This document shows positions 1-7,052 of a stretch of DNA of 30,167 nt, piece by piece. Origin of the DNA: a virus; IMG/VR virus record IMGVR_UViG_3300034107_000065, positions 1-30,167 of that record; one strand, written 5' to 3'. How positions within the stretch are numbered: position 1 is the stretch's first letter; each line of letters starts with the position of its first letter. Below the pieces are notes generated by a model. That model made no database searches, had not been told where the DNA came from, and saw only the letters and a list, made by a program, of their open reading frames with translations. Position numbers and translations under genes: made by a program.

Positions 1-1445
1 GTGACTGTAACTTTGTTTGTCTGTCCCGCTCGGTGTGCCCGTGAGTTAGCTTGCAAATAAATTTCTGTGGAGCTTACTGGACCCCACCACACAACTTGGT
101 CGGCACGAGTCAGCGTGATACCGTGTGCAGTAGCTTGTGGCACTAAGAGGAGTATGCGTGGGTCATCCTCTGTTTGGAATTGTTTGATGATGTCTGCTCG
201 TCGTGTTGACGGAACACCGCCATGAATTGTCTGCACTGTGTAGCCTTCTTTGAGCAGAGTATTCTCGACCATCTGAAGCGTATGTCGGTATGGGATAAAC
301 ACCAATATCTTATGGTCAGTTTGCTCGATCACGTTTAGCAACTCACTCATACGATTGGTTACGTCAAACTCAACAACGCCACCGTCATCGGTATATACCG
401 CACCTTGCGCAACTTGCAAAAGTTTGTTAAGCATTGCCGCCGCATTTACCGCTGTGATTTCTGAGCCTGCTGCGATGGTCATCATTTGTTTTTTAAGAGC
501 GTCATAGTACTTAGTCTGTTGCGCAGTCAGAGGAACTTCACGAGTCGAGTACAACAAGTCAGGTAAGTCCAAGCACTCTAGCTTTGTGTATCTAATGGCA
601 GGCTGCAACACTTGGTGAACTATCTGTTGTGCGTCTTGTCTCGGCACCCACTTGTACATCGTAAGCTTAAGCATCACCTTGTCTCGGAACGCACCAAAGA
701 ATCTAGGCACGGCTTCAGGTGCCACAAGCTTAGCCAGACCATAGGCATCTAGCGGTGACTGCGAGGCAGGCGTGCCTGTCATCATCCATAGGCGTGTGGT
801 AGGTTTAATCAACGTTGCAAGGCACTTCCATCTATCGGTAGTCACGCTCTTAACTGCGTTAGCCTCGTCCACAATAATGAGGTCAAACCCACCCTCAATT
901 AGTTCTTTGTTAACAACCTTAACACCATCGAAGTTGATGATTACAAATTCGTAATCTCCATTGACAACCTTCTGCCTTTGTGTTCGTGATCCTTGCGCAA
1001 TTGCAACGGTGCGGTGCATGACTGTCTTAAACAAATCAGAGCGCCATGCGGTATCCATAATGGACACTGGGCACACAACGAGTACACGTTTGACTTTGCC
1101 TTGTGTTATTAGGTAATCAGCAGCCCATGCTGCTGCACTGGTCTTGCCTGTGCCTGCTTCGTTAAACACAAAGCAACGTGGATGGAGTGTGAGGAATTCT
1201 GCAGTAGTGCGCTGATGGTCAAAGGGCGTAAACATCCCCGGCCATTGATAGCGTCCCAGTATGGGACTAGGCACATCTCGTATACCTAGATTGCGTAGTA
1301 ATTGCACCTCGTCAAAGCCCCAGTTAACAATGACTTGGTCAACGTCTCCGTTGTTCTCAAGCACTCTGCTCTTAGGAATGATTGAAGTGATTTGGTTTGC
1401 TTTGCGTGTATTAAACACCAATGCCTTGTTATCAATGATTTGCAT
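1..1445 (-). CDS. SNF2/DEAD-type superfamily 2 helicase, C-terminus cut by window edge
   Basis: About 481 residues are visible and the frame is still open at base 1. Helicase motifs in order: Q-like PFDHQ (~74-78), Walker A NEAGTGKTS (~95-103), Walker B IIVDEANAVKS (~190-200; DEAN in place of DEAH), motif III MTGTPASQSP (~222-231), then the second RecA lobe with KILVFIPYRHT, a HGITLTRADQVVWWGP motif V and RAHRAGQ motif VI near the cut. HRxGQ is characteristic of SNF2-like ATPases; phage members probably remodel or unwind DNA during replication or recombination, the exact substrate being unknown. It is the last gene of the leftward replication arm visible here and is separated from the HNH gene by a terminator. 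The ATG at 1445 has no clear Shine-Dalgarno. Family call is firm; role is inferred from family and neighbours. Confidence 0.9.
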   Translation of the reverse strand, partial: MQIIDNKALVFNTRKANQITSIIPKSRVLENNGDVDQVIVNWGFDEVQLLRNLGIRDVPSPILGRYQWPGMFTPFDHQRTTAEFLTLHPRCFVFNEAGTGKTSAAAWAADYLITQGKVKRVLVVCPVSIMDTAWRSDLFKTVMHRTVAIAQGSRTQRQKVVNGDYEFVIINFDGVKVVNKELIEGGFDLIIVDEANAVKSVTTDRWKCLATLIKPTTRLWMMTGTPASQSPLDAYGLAKLVAPEAVPRFFGAFRDKVMLKLTMYKWVPRQDAQQIVHQVLQPAIRYTKLECLDLPDLLYSTREVPLTAQQTKYYDALKKQMMTIAAGSEITAVNAAAMLNKLLQVAQGAVYTDDGGVVEFDVTNRMSELLNVIEQTDHKILVFIPYRHTLQMVENTLLKEGYTVQTIHGGVPSTRRADIIKQFQTEDDPRILLLVPQATAHGITLTRADQVVWWGPVSSTEIYLQANSRAHRAGQTNKVTV

Positions 1446-1466
1446 ATAAATTTGAATAGAGGTGAC

Positions 1467-1496
1467 AAAAATAGCCCCGTAGCACTGCTACGGGGC
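1467..1496 (-). terminator. Rho-independent terminator between HNH gene and helicase
   Basis: On the - strand a perfect 10-bp stem (GCCCCGTAGC / GCTACGGGGC, 1487-1496 and 1474-1483) with a 3-base loop is followed by TATTTTT. It lies 85-100 bases downstream of the HNH stop and just before the helicase start, so it probably attenuates transcription into the helicase gene unless antitermination is active. Confidence 0.8.
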
Positions 1497-1568
1497 AAAC
1501 CCATTACTGGGAGGAGACATCAAGGAAACAACTTAGAAGTGGCAACTGCTAAGTGTTTTTATCTTACA

Positions 1569-1853
1569 TTACTTTTTACGTTCTCGTTTAGAAATTTGTG
1601 ATTTCATCGTACCATTTTTAGTACGCGCAAAACTGCGGTTGGAGTTATCGGTAGATGCACGGAGGTTGCTTAGATTAGACGTACCGCCTTTGGACATAGC
1701 CTTTTTGTGGTCTACGTCTACATCGTCAGGCAGAGTGCCATTAGCTTTCTCGTATGCCCGTCTAGCTTTGTGCCTCTCGGACTGAGCAGCGAGTTGTTTT
1801 GGTGTGCCCTGATAGTTTTTATACTCAGCAGCATAATTGCGTTTAGTTGCCAT
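1569..1853 (-). CDS. Small HNH-endonuclease-like protein
   Basis: 94 residues from the ATG at 1853 (MATKRNYAAEYKNYQGTPKQ). A longer reading exists upstream but would overlap the preceding nuclease gene much more; this start leaves an 11-base overlap. The N-terminal half is basic and helical (QLAAQSERHKARRAYEK). The C-terminal half has VDVDHKKAMSKGG followed by NLSNLRASTDNSNRSF, the DH...N...N layout of a compact beta-beta-alpha metal (HNH) nuclease. Such proteins are common in phages as packaging-associated or homing-type nucleases; this one lies in the replication arm next to another nuclease. A complete set of catalytic residues cannot be confirmed by eye, so activity is inferred. Confidence 0.75.
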   Translation of the reverse strand: MATKRNYAAEYKNYQGTPKQLAAQSERHKARRAYEKANGTLPDDVDVDHKKAMSKGGTSNLSNLRASTDNSNRSFARTKNGTMKSQISKRERKK

Positions 1854-2508
1854 TGTGGTTCTCACATGTAGTAACTGGGCAGAACTTGCACAGCGCAGAG
1901 CTTTTGGGATTCCATACCCCATGCACCACGGCTGCTTCGATTGCACTAGCCCTGCCAGCCCATTTAGACAGGATTTCAGGCAATTGTTTACGAGTGTACT
2001 CAGACTTAATCACATCGCCAACTACAACAAACAGCAGTGCCCCCTTAACGGTATTTACGTCGGGATGGTGAATCATCACCATAGCTGCCATTAGTTCTAA
2101 TTGAGCGCTGTCTGCGTAGCGACTTGACTTACCAGTCTTATAGTCGGCTACCCTTGCAATTCCCTTGTCGTGGTTGATTGCAAGATAGTCTGGGATGCCT
2201 CGGAACCATACATCTTTGTCAAAGAACCCGCAGGGAGTAAAGTCTGCTCGGATACCAAGTTTTTCCTCGCAACGAACGTCGCCTTGGAAGTTGGCAAGGG
2301 GTTCCACGAATGGTTTGTAATGCGCATAACTCGCTGGAAGTGGTGTCTTATCACGGATGTATTCTTCAAATGCTTTGTGTACAGCAGTGCCGTACATGGT
2401 TGCTTCAGTGTCTTTAGATTTAAACTTTTTTAGTATTTTGACTTCGTGGTATCTGCGTGGACAGCCTTCAAAGTCTTTGATACCTGAGTAGGAATGAGAT
2501 AGCGTCAT
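1843..2508 (-). CDS. PD-(D/E)XK nuclease, Cas4/RecB-like, with cysteine cluster
   Basis: 221 residues from MTLSHSYSGIKDFEGCPRRY, the usual beginning of RecB/Cas4-type nucleases. A longer in-frame reading begins inside the polymerase gene and is rejected because its extra 42 residues do not fit the family. Motifs: GTAVHKAFEEYI (conserved His helix), RGIPDYLAINHD (catalytic Asp), ARVADYKTGK (D-x-K core), QLELMAAMV (QxxxY-like helix). One Cys near the N-terminus (CPRRY) and three near the C-terminus (CKFCPVTTC) resemble the four iron-sulfur ligands of Cas4 and AddB. Predicted function: DNA end resection or exonuclease during phage recombination-replication, beside the DNA polymerase. No strong Shine-Dalgarno is visible; the gap to the polymerase stop is 41 bases. 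Confidence 0.85.
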   Translation of the reverse strand: MTLSHSYSGIKDFEGCPRRYHEVKILKKFKSKDTEATMYGTAVHKAFEEYIRDKTPLPASYAHYKPFVEPLANFQGDVRCEEKLGIRADFTPCGFFDKDVWFRGIPDYLAINHDKGIARVADYKTGKSSRYADSAQLELMAAMVMIHHPDVNTVKGALLFVVVGDVIKSEYTRKQLPEILSKWAGRASAIEAAVVHGVWNPKSSALCKFCPVTTCENHNGN

Positions 2509-2549
2509 GGAAAGAACTGGGTTTGTTTTTGCAAGCCCTAGTGTACCAA

Positions 2550-4448
2550 TCAACAGTCCCCATAGGAAGCCCCTACGCCTGATTCGCAGGCTAGCGGTAA
2601 AGTTTGTGCCCACTTTGGTCTCCATGACATGCACTCCTCAACGTATCGTTGTGCTTCTTGTTGTTCCTCAATCGGTGCGATACATGCCACGGCATCGTGA
2701 ACTGTCAACACCACCTTATACTTCTTGCCGATTTTGAGCATCTGCTCTGCCACGACCTGCCTTGCTACGGCTTGGCACACGTTCTCCACTACTTTCCCGC
2801 CGTATATGTACACGGGTAATCCCTTAGAGAAGTATCTCCACTGATCTTTTTTAGTCTTCTCATCCACTACTTTGGCTAAGTCTGGATATTGAATATATAG
2901 ACCGCTAGGTAGGGATAACCCTTTCTTCGGATCAGCCGTAACTAGACCCTGCTCATCTAGCCGGTATCCGTTGCCAGTACGTAATGAGATTAGCGCCTCG
3001 TCTGCCCTACGCCACAACTCAGGTATCTTGTAGTAAGTGTTTCTGTATTTGTCGATGATGCGTTTTGATTCATCTTCTGTTACTTCAACACCGGCTTGTG
3101 TCTTTAGAAATATCTGTAGCTTCTTGTGACCAACGCCATAGCCTGCACCTAGCACCACAGTCTTGCCGACCTGACGCTGACTAGCGGGACCTGTTGTAAC
3201 GTCTTCCGGAGGGATGTTGTATATCTGACTAGCCATCAGGCGGTAAACGTCCTTCTTTGCCTCAAATGCCTGCACCAAGTCATGCTGGCCTGCCAACCAA
3301 GCCAAGGTGCGTGCCTCGATCTGCGATGAGTCGCAGTCAATCACAACGTACCCTGCCGGAGCCTTGATAGCCTTCTTGATTTTGCCTGCGTTATCACCGC
3401 GTGATGGTAGGTTCTGCAGGTTTACAGAGTCTTGACCAGACCAACGACCAGAGTGTGCCCCGTAGTAACGTAGAGGTACAGGAAACTTGCCTCTAGTAGA
3501 CATACCAATAAAGCGCTCAGTGCGAGTCTCTTCAATTGTCGTCTTGTTTCCAAGGCGGGCTGCGACAAGGATTTGTACTCGTTCATCAGGATGCTCCTCT
3601 AAAGATTTAAATTCTTCGTCTGTCTTTGCAAAAGCCAATGCAACCTTGCCGGTACGCAGGCTTACCTTTGTTGGCGGTACAACGCCGTAGTTCTCGAGTA
3701 CCTTGGAGAACTTGTCATTAGACATGAGTAGCTTCTTGATGCCTGCCATGCCTTCACTGAAGATTGCGTGTACGTATTCGGGATCAGCGTCTTTCAGCAT
3801 AAAGTCCCGCACCGATTCCATCAAGGCTTCCTTGGCGTCTCTCACGGCTTCCAAGTGGTCGACCAACATAGTCTTGTCTAACTCAAGCACAGGCTCAATG
3901 AACATGCGCAAAGTCATGTCAATCAGTTTCAATTCTTGCTTAGGGAAACCCATCGCCATGTACATGTTGAATAGCTTGTACGTTAACTCGGTGTCGTTGA
4001 TGCAATACTCAGCGTAGCGTGCCAACTCCTCGGCAGAGAAGTCAGCGTAGTGCTTGCCCTTGGCATGAAGCACCTCATCGCCCTTGGCTCCGATACCCAT
4101 GCGTTCAGCTTGCTTGGCTAAGCCATGCGCTCTCTCATGCGGATACAACGCCCGTGACATACCAAGCGTATCTAACCAAGCCAGTGGCTTTACACCATAC
4201 AGCCAGTCAAGTACCGCACCATCAAACGCAGTGTTCTGTGCAACGACCATCGCATTAGACCAGTCAAACTCTTTCAGTATCCGTTCCACTTGCGGTTTGG
4301 GATACCAAACGGTTTGCCCATCGTCCACCTTAATCGCAATGCCAATCATCTCAAACTGAGATGACCGCACATACTCCTCGGTAGGAATCTTGGTCAGGGA
4401 ATACTCAGTCGAGTAGAAGCACTCAAGGTCTAGGGTTACGATTTTCAT
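2550..4448 (-). CDS. Family A DNA polymerase with 3'-5' exonuclease domain
   Basis: 632 residues, complete. The N-terminal exonuclease domain keeps Exo I (D7-L-E9), Exo II (N72..F75 D76) and Exo III (Y148..D152). The polymerase domain keeps motif A DSSQIEAR (D373), motif B RQVGKTVVLGAGYG (R425, K429, Y437) and motif C VHDAV (H584 D585). The protein ends GASYGDC, which looks like a natural terminus. There is no 5'-3' exonuclease domain, as in T7-type replicative polymerases. The residue matching E. coli Pol I F762 is Leu433, a rarer state in viral PolA than Phe or Tyr. It starts at ATG 4448, overlapping the VRR-NUC stop by 4 bases, with AGGA upstream. It is the phage replicative polymerase; partners are probably the neighbouring helicase and nucleases. 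Confidence 0.97.
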   Translation of the reverse strand: MKIVTLDLECFYSTEYSLTKIPTEEYVRSSQFEMIGIAIKVDDGQTVWYPKPQVERILKEFDWSNAMVVAQNTAFDGAVLDWLYGVKPLAWLDTLGMSRALYPHERAHGLAKQAERMGIGAKGDEVLHAKGKHYADFSAEELARYAEYCINDTELTYKLFNMYMAMGFPKQELKLIDMTLRMFIEPVLELDKTMLVDHLEAVRDAKEALMESVRDFMLKDADPEYVHAIFSEGMAGIKKLLMSNDKFSKVLENYGVVPPTKVSLRTGKVALAFAKTDEEFKSLEEHPDERVQILVAARLGNKTTIEETRTERFIGMSTRGKFPVPLRYYGAHSGRWSGQDSVNLQNLPSRGDNAGKIKKAIKAPAGYVVIDCDSSQIEARTLAWLAGQHDLVQAFEAKKDVYRLMASQIYNIPPEDVTTGPASQRQVGKTVVLGAGYGVGHKKLQIFLKTQAGVEVTEDESKRIIDKYRNTYYKIPELWRRADEALISLRTGNGYRLDEQGLVTADPKKGLSLPSGLYIQYPDLAKVVDEKTKKDQWRYFSKGLPVYIYGGKVVENVCQAVARQVVAEQMLKIGKKYKVVLTVHDAVACIAPIEEQQEAQRYVEECMSWRPKWAQTLPLACESGVGASYGDC

Positions 4449-4744
4449 AACATCCTATCTAGTGTGGCTTCGAGGGTACCTCGTTTGAGTTCATCTTCGT
4501 TGATGACTAGCACCCTGCCCCCTGCGGTCAGGATGGCATCTAGGTTTTTGTATTGCAGTGCAGTAGGCACACCCTTTCCTGCCTTGGCTTCAATGGCAAG
4601 AAACTCACCACCGTGGCACACTAGGAAGTCAGGCACACCACTGTTGCCGTAGCCAGTGCCAATAGGCATGGCGTAGTAAGCCCCATGAGCTTTCAAGATC
4701 AGTTTGATCTTGGCTTTGACTTTACTTTCGGGTGTTGCTGCCAT
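4445..4744 (-). CDS. VRR-NUC domain nuclease
   Basis: 99 residues. The start is the ATG at 4744 (MAATPESKVK) because GGAGG at 4755-4751 sits 6 bases upstream; an in-frame TTG at 4750 touches the GGAGG directly and is unlikely. The sequence GTGYGNSGVPDFLVCHGGEFLAIEAKAGKG (described by its key parts: G-x-PD...E-x-K) is the core of the VRR-NUC branch of PD-(D/E)XK nucleases, with a following QYKNLDAILTAGG helix-strand. Stand-alone VRR-NUC proteins in phages are thought to cleave structured DNA such as junctions or flaps. It overlaps the polymerase start by 4 bases and the DUF3310 gene by 23, so it is probably translationally coupled to both. Confidence 0.93.
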   Translation of the reverse strand: MAATPESKVKAKIKLILKAHGAYYAMPIGTGYGNSGVPDFLVCHGGEFLAIEAKAGKGVPTALQYKNLDAILTAGGRVLVINEDELKRGTLEATLDRML

Positions 4745-4949
4745 TGGCAACCTCCAGTAGTTTGGCTAAGTAATGTTGGGCTTTCTTCAAGTCCTCAATA
4801 CCGTTTTTGTTTTTCCAACGTGACACATACTTCACCACGTTACCTTCGAGATACCCAAGGTCGTTGGCAATGATGTAGTCCCACGGTTGGATTGATTTGT
4901 CTTTGTAGTGATTGCCACCAACTTGCATGTCATCGGCTCGTTCAATCAT
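4722..4949 (-). CDS. DUF3310 family protein
   Basis: 75 residues. MQVGGNHYKDKSIQPWDYI, NDLGYLEGNVVKYVSRWKNKNG and DLKKAQHYLAKLLE give the full DUF3310 pattern (GGxHY, IQP-D/W, GN-KY-R). The family includes T7 gp1.7, reported to be a dTMP/dGMP nucleotide kinase; whether this short form is an active kinase is not shown by the sequence. GGAG lies 8 bases before the ATG. The start overlaps the previous small gene by 4 bases and its end overlaps the VRR-NUC start. Confidence 0.93.
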   Translation of the reverse strand: MIERADDMQVGGNHYKDKSIQPWDYIIANDLGYLEGNVVKYVSRWKNKNGIEDLKKAQHYLAKLLEVANGSNTRK

Positions 4950-5122
4950 TTAGTTTTCTCCTTTAGTAGTGCGTCGTAGTACTGTTTGGGCATCGGCGCT
5001 TTCTTCTCAAGAAACACACGCAACCAATCAGCACCGCCAAGTTGATTAAAAATTATCCACTGCCTGTCAGACATTCGTATGTTTCTGAAAGTTATAGGTT
5101 CAGGGGGTTTTGCTCTCGGCAT
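4946..5122 (-). CDS. 58-residue conserved-type small phage protein
   Basis: Read directly from the - strand: starts MPRAKPPEPITFRNIRMSDR and continues with QWIIFNQLGGADWLRVFLEK to a lysine-rich end (LLKEKTK). The middle segment (D-x-x-W-x-x-F-x-x-LGG-x-x-WLR) is a pattern I associate with short phage proteins that resemble the helical half of ribbon-helix-helix DNA binders; this is a resemblance only. AAGGA lies 11 bases upstream of the ATG. The TGA overlaps the DUF3310 ATG by 4 bases, and the start lies 23 bases inside the end of the 89-residue gene. Real gene very likely; function unknown. Confidence 0.75.
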   Translation of the reverse strand: MPRAKPPEPITFRNIRMSDRQWIIFNQLGGADWLRVFLEKKAPMPKQYYDALLKEKTK

Positions 5123-5369
5123 TTGTTGGTAATCCTTCGTGTTTGTTCGGTTGTCGTGCTTTTGAGTAAGTGCCGAATTGTTTGTAGCCTAAGCCGGTCT
5201 CACTTGCGATTGTTCCCGCACCTTTGGCACGGAAGTAAGTATCCTTCAGAAAGATACTAGGGCGTGGGTCTTCTCGCCAACGGAACGGGCTAAGTGGCGG
5301 GGGGCTATTGTCTCTCAAAACAAAACATTCTCTATCAGGGTCATACCTTACTAAGTCAGATACTTTCAT
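5100..5369 (-). CDS. Hypothetical protein, 89 aa
   Basis: MKVSDLVRYDPDRECFVLRD then a proline-rich stretch (NSPPPLSPFRWREDPRP) and a basic C-terminus (KQFGTYSKARQPNKHEG). The opening LxRYDPxRxCF resembles a short nucleic-acid-associated beta element (a DNA-binding AP2/HNH flanking type pattern), but I do not recognise a family. Start chosen at ATG 5369 with AGGA upstream and a 4-base overlap with the glutaredoxin stop's position. It is probably co-translated with its neighbours. Confidence 0.65.
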   Translation of the reverse strand: MKVSDLVRYDPDRECFVLRDNSPPPLSPFRWREDPRPSIFLKDTYFRAKGAGTIASETGLGYKQFGTYSKARQPNKHEGLPTNAESKTP

Positions 5370-5614
5370 TGCAGTATTCCTAACTTACGTAGCGCAACCT
5401 TCAAGCCTTCAACACCACCGACACGTTGGTCGTTGATAAATATCTGAGGCATCTGACGGGCATCGGGGTACTCCGCTAAAAAGTTTTGCAGTCGGTTGCC
5501 TAGCATGATGTCAACGTCTATGTATTCGATGTTCGCATGCGAAAGAATCCGTTTGGCTATCTCACAGTTCGGGCAGTTATCCCTTGTGTAAATTATGACG
5601 TGTGGGTTTTTCAT
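5366..5614 (-). CDS. Glutaredoxin / NrdH-like thiol oxidoreductase
   Basis: 82 residues, typical size for a phage glutaredoxin. VIIYTRDNCPNCEIAKRIL carries the redox motif C14-P-N-C17 after the first beta strand; RQMPQIFINDQRVGGVEGLK carries the cis-proline (MPQIF) and the GG loop that bind glutathione or a partner. The likely role is reduction of ribonucleotide reductase or other disulfides in the host cytoplasm during phage DNA synthesis; no reductase gene is visible in the window, so the host enzyme or a gene outside it would be the partner. AAGGA is 8 bases upstream of the ATG. It overlaps the previous gene by 38 bases. Confidence 0.95.
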   Translation of the reverse strand: MKNPHVIIYTRDNCPNCEIAKRILSHANIEYIDVDIMLGNRLQNFLAEYPDARQMPQIFINDQRVGGVEGLKVALRKLGILQ

Positions 5615-5768
5615 CTTTCTTTTCCTTTCGGTGTTTCAAAACTTCTTCCAGTAATTGTTCCATATCTTTAGCTGCTTGCAAATGAAATGGGCTGATCGGT
5701 ATTTTGCTTGCCATACTGCGCATCATGCCGATGGTTGTCCTCGCTGTGGTTTCACTTAGCTTAGCCAT
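5577..5768 (-). CDS. Hypothetical small protein, 63 aa
   Basis: Start set at ATG 5768 (MAKLSETTARTTIGMMRSMA) because AAGGAG lies just upstream; a longer reading would lie inside the preceding gene. The first half is Ser/Thr/Met-rich, then a predicted helix (FHLQAAKDMEQLLEEVLKHRKEKK) with a highly charged Lys/His tail. No family recognised. Overlaps the preceding gene by 8 bases and the glutaredoxin start by 38. Confidence 0.7.
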   Translation of the reverse strand: MAKLSETTARTTIGMMRSMASKIPISPFHLQAAKDMEQLLEEVLKHRKEKKDEKPTRHNLHKG

Positions 5769-5991
5769 TGTTCTTCTCCTTGAGTTTGGCTTCAATAGCA
5801 TCTGCAAACTTCACCCAAAATGGTTTGCCGCCCACAATCTGTTTTACTTGGTCGTACACAAAAGATTGATCCTCATCCGTCAGCCCTACCCACTCACGCT
5901 CAGGCAACGGATGCCCTGCTTGCTTGTAGGCTTCCTCACGCCAATTTTGTGCTCGTTGCCTGTGGTACTCACAGTTTGGGCAGTCGTTCAT
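5761..5991 (-). CDS. Hypothetical protein, 76 aa, CPNC near N-terminus
   Basis: Start at ATG 5991 (MNDCPNCEYHRQRAQNWREE), preceded by GGGGA 6 bases away and overlapping the previous stop by 4 bases. The N-terminus has CPNC followed by a charged helix; the C-terminal part (LTDEDQSFVYDQVKQIVGGK, then FADAIEAKLKEKN) resembles a widespread family of small phage proteins encoded in early operons. CPNC alone is half a zinc site, so metal binding would need a dimer. Function unknown. Confidence 0.75.
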   Translation of the reverse strand: MNDCPNCEYHRQRAQNWREEAYKQAGHPLPEREWVGLTDEDQSFVYDQVKQIVGGKPFWVKFADAIEAKLKEKNNG

Positions 5992-6014
5992 GCTTGTCCC
6001 CTTGCTCGAATTGC
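5988..6014. repeat. 27-base direct repeat, copy 1
   Basis: Identical to 6259-6285. It covers the last codons (IRARGQA), the stop codon, and on the - strand the GGGGA ribosome binding site and ATG of the next gene, so the duplicated unit includes a translation-coupling junction. Confidence 0.9.
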
Positions 6015-6170
6015 GGTAGCGCAATGGTCACAACCAAGCGCATCTAACTGCTTTGCACACGCCTCGCGCTCGGCAGAAGCGACAAGGGCGGCAAAGTTTA
6101 CAAGGTCACGCACGCGCTCCGCCGTAACGCCCGTCTCTTGCGCCATGCGAACAATGTCTTCTTTGTTCAT
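5988..6170 (-). CDS. Small phage protein, 60 aa, paralogue of 6259-6486
   Basis: MNKEDIVRMAQETGVTAERV, then FAALVASAEREACAKQLDAL and CATAIRARGQA. The helix-rich AxxExREACA...AIRARG form is a common uncharacterised phage family. The gene at 6259-6486 has the same architecture and the identical IRARGQA terminus, so the two are paralogues. GAGG lies 9 bases before the ATG; both ends overlap neighbours by 4 bases. Confidence 0.75.
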   Translation of the reverse strand: MNKEDIVRMAQETGVTAERVRDLVNFAALVASAEREACAKQLDALGCDHCATAIRARGQA

Positions 6171-6262
6171 CGTGGTGCATCCTCATGGTTATCAGGGTTG
6201 AACTTAGGGACTCGGTTACCCTTGTCCTTGGGGTTTGGGAATGGGGGGAAAGGCCACGTCAT
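6167..6262 (-). CDS. 31-residue mini-protein between paralogues
   Basis: Reads MTWPFPPFPNPKDKGNRVPK then FNPDNHEDAPR. AGGGGA lies 6 bases before the ATG. Its ATG overlaps the upstream stop by 4 bases and its TGA overlaps the next ATG by 4 bases, an arrangement hard to get by chance. The peptide is rich in Pro, Phe and Asn, has no hydrophobic helix and is probably unstructured. Function unknown; it could simply relay ribosomes between the two paralogues. Confidence 0.6.
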   Translation of the reverse strand: MTWPFPPFPNPKDKGNRVPKFNPDNHEDAPR

Positions 6263-6285
6263 GCTTGTCCCCTTGCTCGAATTGC
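6259..6285. repeat. 27-base direct repeat, copy 2
   Basis: Second copy of the repeat at 5988-6014, at the 3' end of the 75-residue paralogue and including the ribosome binding site and ATG of the 31-residue gene. Confidence 0.9.
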
Positions 6286-6486
6286 TAAAGCCGCTATCCG
6301 AGTCACGCCAGAAGCAAACTCAGGATGTACGGTTAGCGCGTCACATAAATTTGCACACGCCTCACGCTCATGCTCGGCTACTAGCTTGGCAAAGGCTTCA
6401 AACTTATCTCTCTCCCTAATACTGGCGTGTCTGATAAAGCCAAGCCCTACCTTCTCAGCGAGGTTGAATAGTTCTTCGTTAGTCAT
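6259..6486 (-). CDS. Small phage protein, 75 aa, paralogue of 5988-6170
   Basis: MTNEELFNLAEKVGLGFIRH, then FEAFAKLVAEHEREACANLC and IAALAIRARGQA. Same family and same C-terminal end as 5988-6170, with an extra 15 residues in the middle. Starts at ATG 6486 overlapping the previous stop by 4 bases; there is no strong Shine-Dalgarno, so translation probably depends on coupling. Confidence 0.8.
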   Translation of the reverse strand: MTNEELFNLAEKVGLGFIRHASIRERDKFEAFAKLVAEHEREACANLCDALTVHPEFASGVTRIAALAIRARGQA

Positions 6487-6827
6487 GGCTGCAAATTACT
6501 CACGCACACAGCAAGACCATCTACAGACCCCCCAACACTCTCCGCAATACCATCTAAACCGCACTCAATTCCAACTAGTGCCTCACTAATACCGTTTAGT
6601 CCTCCGCCAACACTAGTGATTGCTTCGCAAAGTTTTTGTGTAGCTACGCCCATACTCGCAGTATGAAAGTCCATTGCCATGACTTTGGTTAGTGCTACAA
6701 CATCGGCTGCGGTGTACTCCAAGCCTGACCCCTCCATCATCTTGTGCGCTGTAGCAAAGTAATCTTGGGCAGTGTCTTTTGATTGTCCCATCAGTGTGTT
6801 CCAACTGGCTGTAATTTCGTGTGTCAT
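6483..6827 (-). CDS. Hypothetical protein, 114 aa
   Basis: MTHEITASWNTLMGQSKDTA opens a helical N-terminal half (YFATAHKMMEGSGLEYTAAD, VVALTKVMAMDFHTASMGVA). The C-terminal third is a glycine/hydrophobic repeat: GGGLNGISEALVGIECGLDG then IAESVGGSVDGLAVCVSNLQ, with G-[LIV]-x-[GA]-[IL] units about every 7 residues, compatible with amphipathic helices or a small coiled assembly. Not strongly enough hydrophobic for a confident membrane call. GGAG is 9 bases upstream. Function unknown. Confidence 0.7.
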   Translation of the reverse strand: MTHEITASWNTLMGQSKDTAQDYFATAHKMMEGSGLEYTAADVVALTKVMAMDFHTASMGVATQKLCEAITSVGGGLNGISEALVGIECGLDGIAESVGGSVDGLAVCVSNLQP

Positions 6828-7052
6828 TTAAGTTTTCTCCGTTAAAAGTTTTTGTTTAGCGTCCATGCAATCTTTACAAATAAATTTGTGTAGCCCCGCC
6901 ATTATTCGGAGATACCCACCATGCGGGTTTTTGTCTTTCTGACACTTCCAACACATCTTCCATTTGCTGTGCATGGCTTGATCGTTCTGTCTTTTTGCGT
7001 ATGTAGCTGAAAGGTTCTCGGCCACAATACTTATACGTCCTTGTCCTCTCAT
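6828..7052 (-). CDS. Zinc-ribbon small protein, 74 aa
   Basis: Two CxxC pairs: CWKC (~34-37) and CKDC (~59-62), separated by a GGYLRIMAGLHKF spacer, form a classical zinc ribbon of the type common in small phage proteins and probably bind nucleic acid or protein. GGGGA lies upstream of the ATG at 7052, which overlaps the previous stop by 4 bases; the stop directly abuts the next gene. Confidence 0.75.
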   Translation of the reverse strand: MRGQGRISIVAENLSATYAKRQNDQAMHSKWKMCWKCQKDKNPHGGYLRIMAGLHKFICKDCMDAKQKLLTEKT

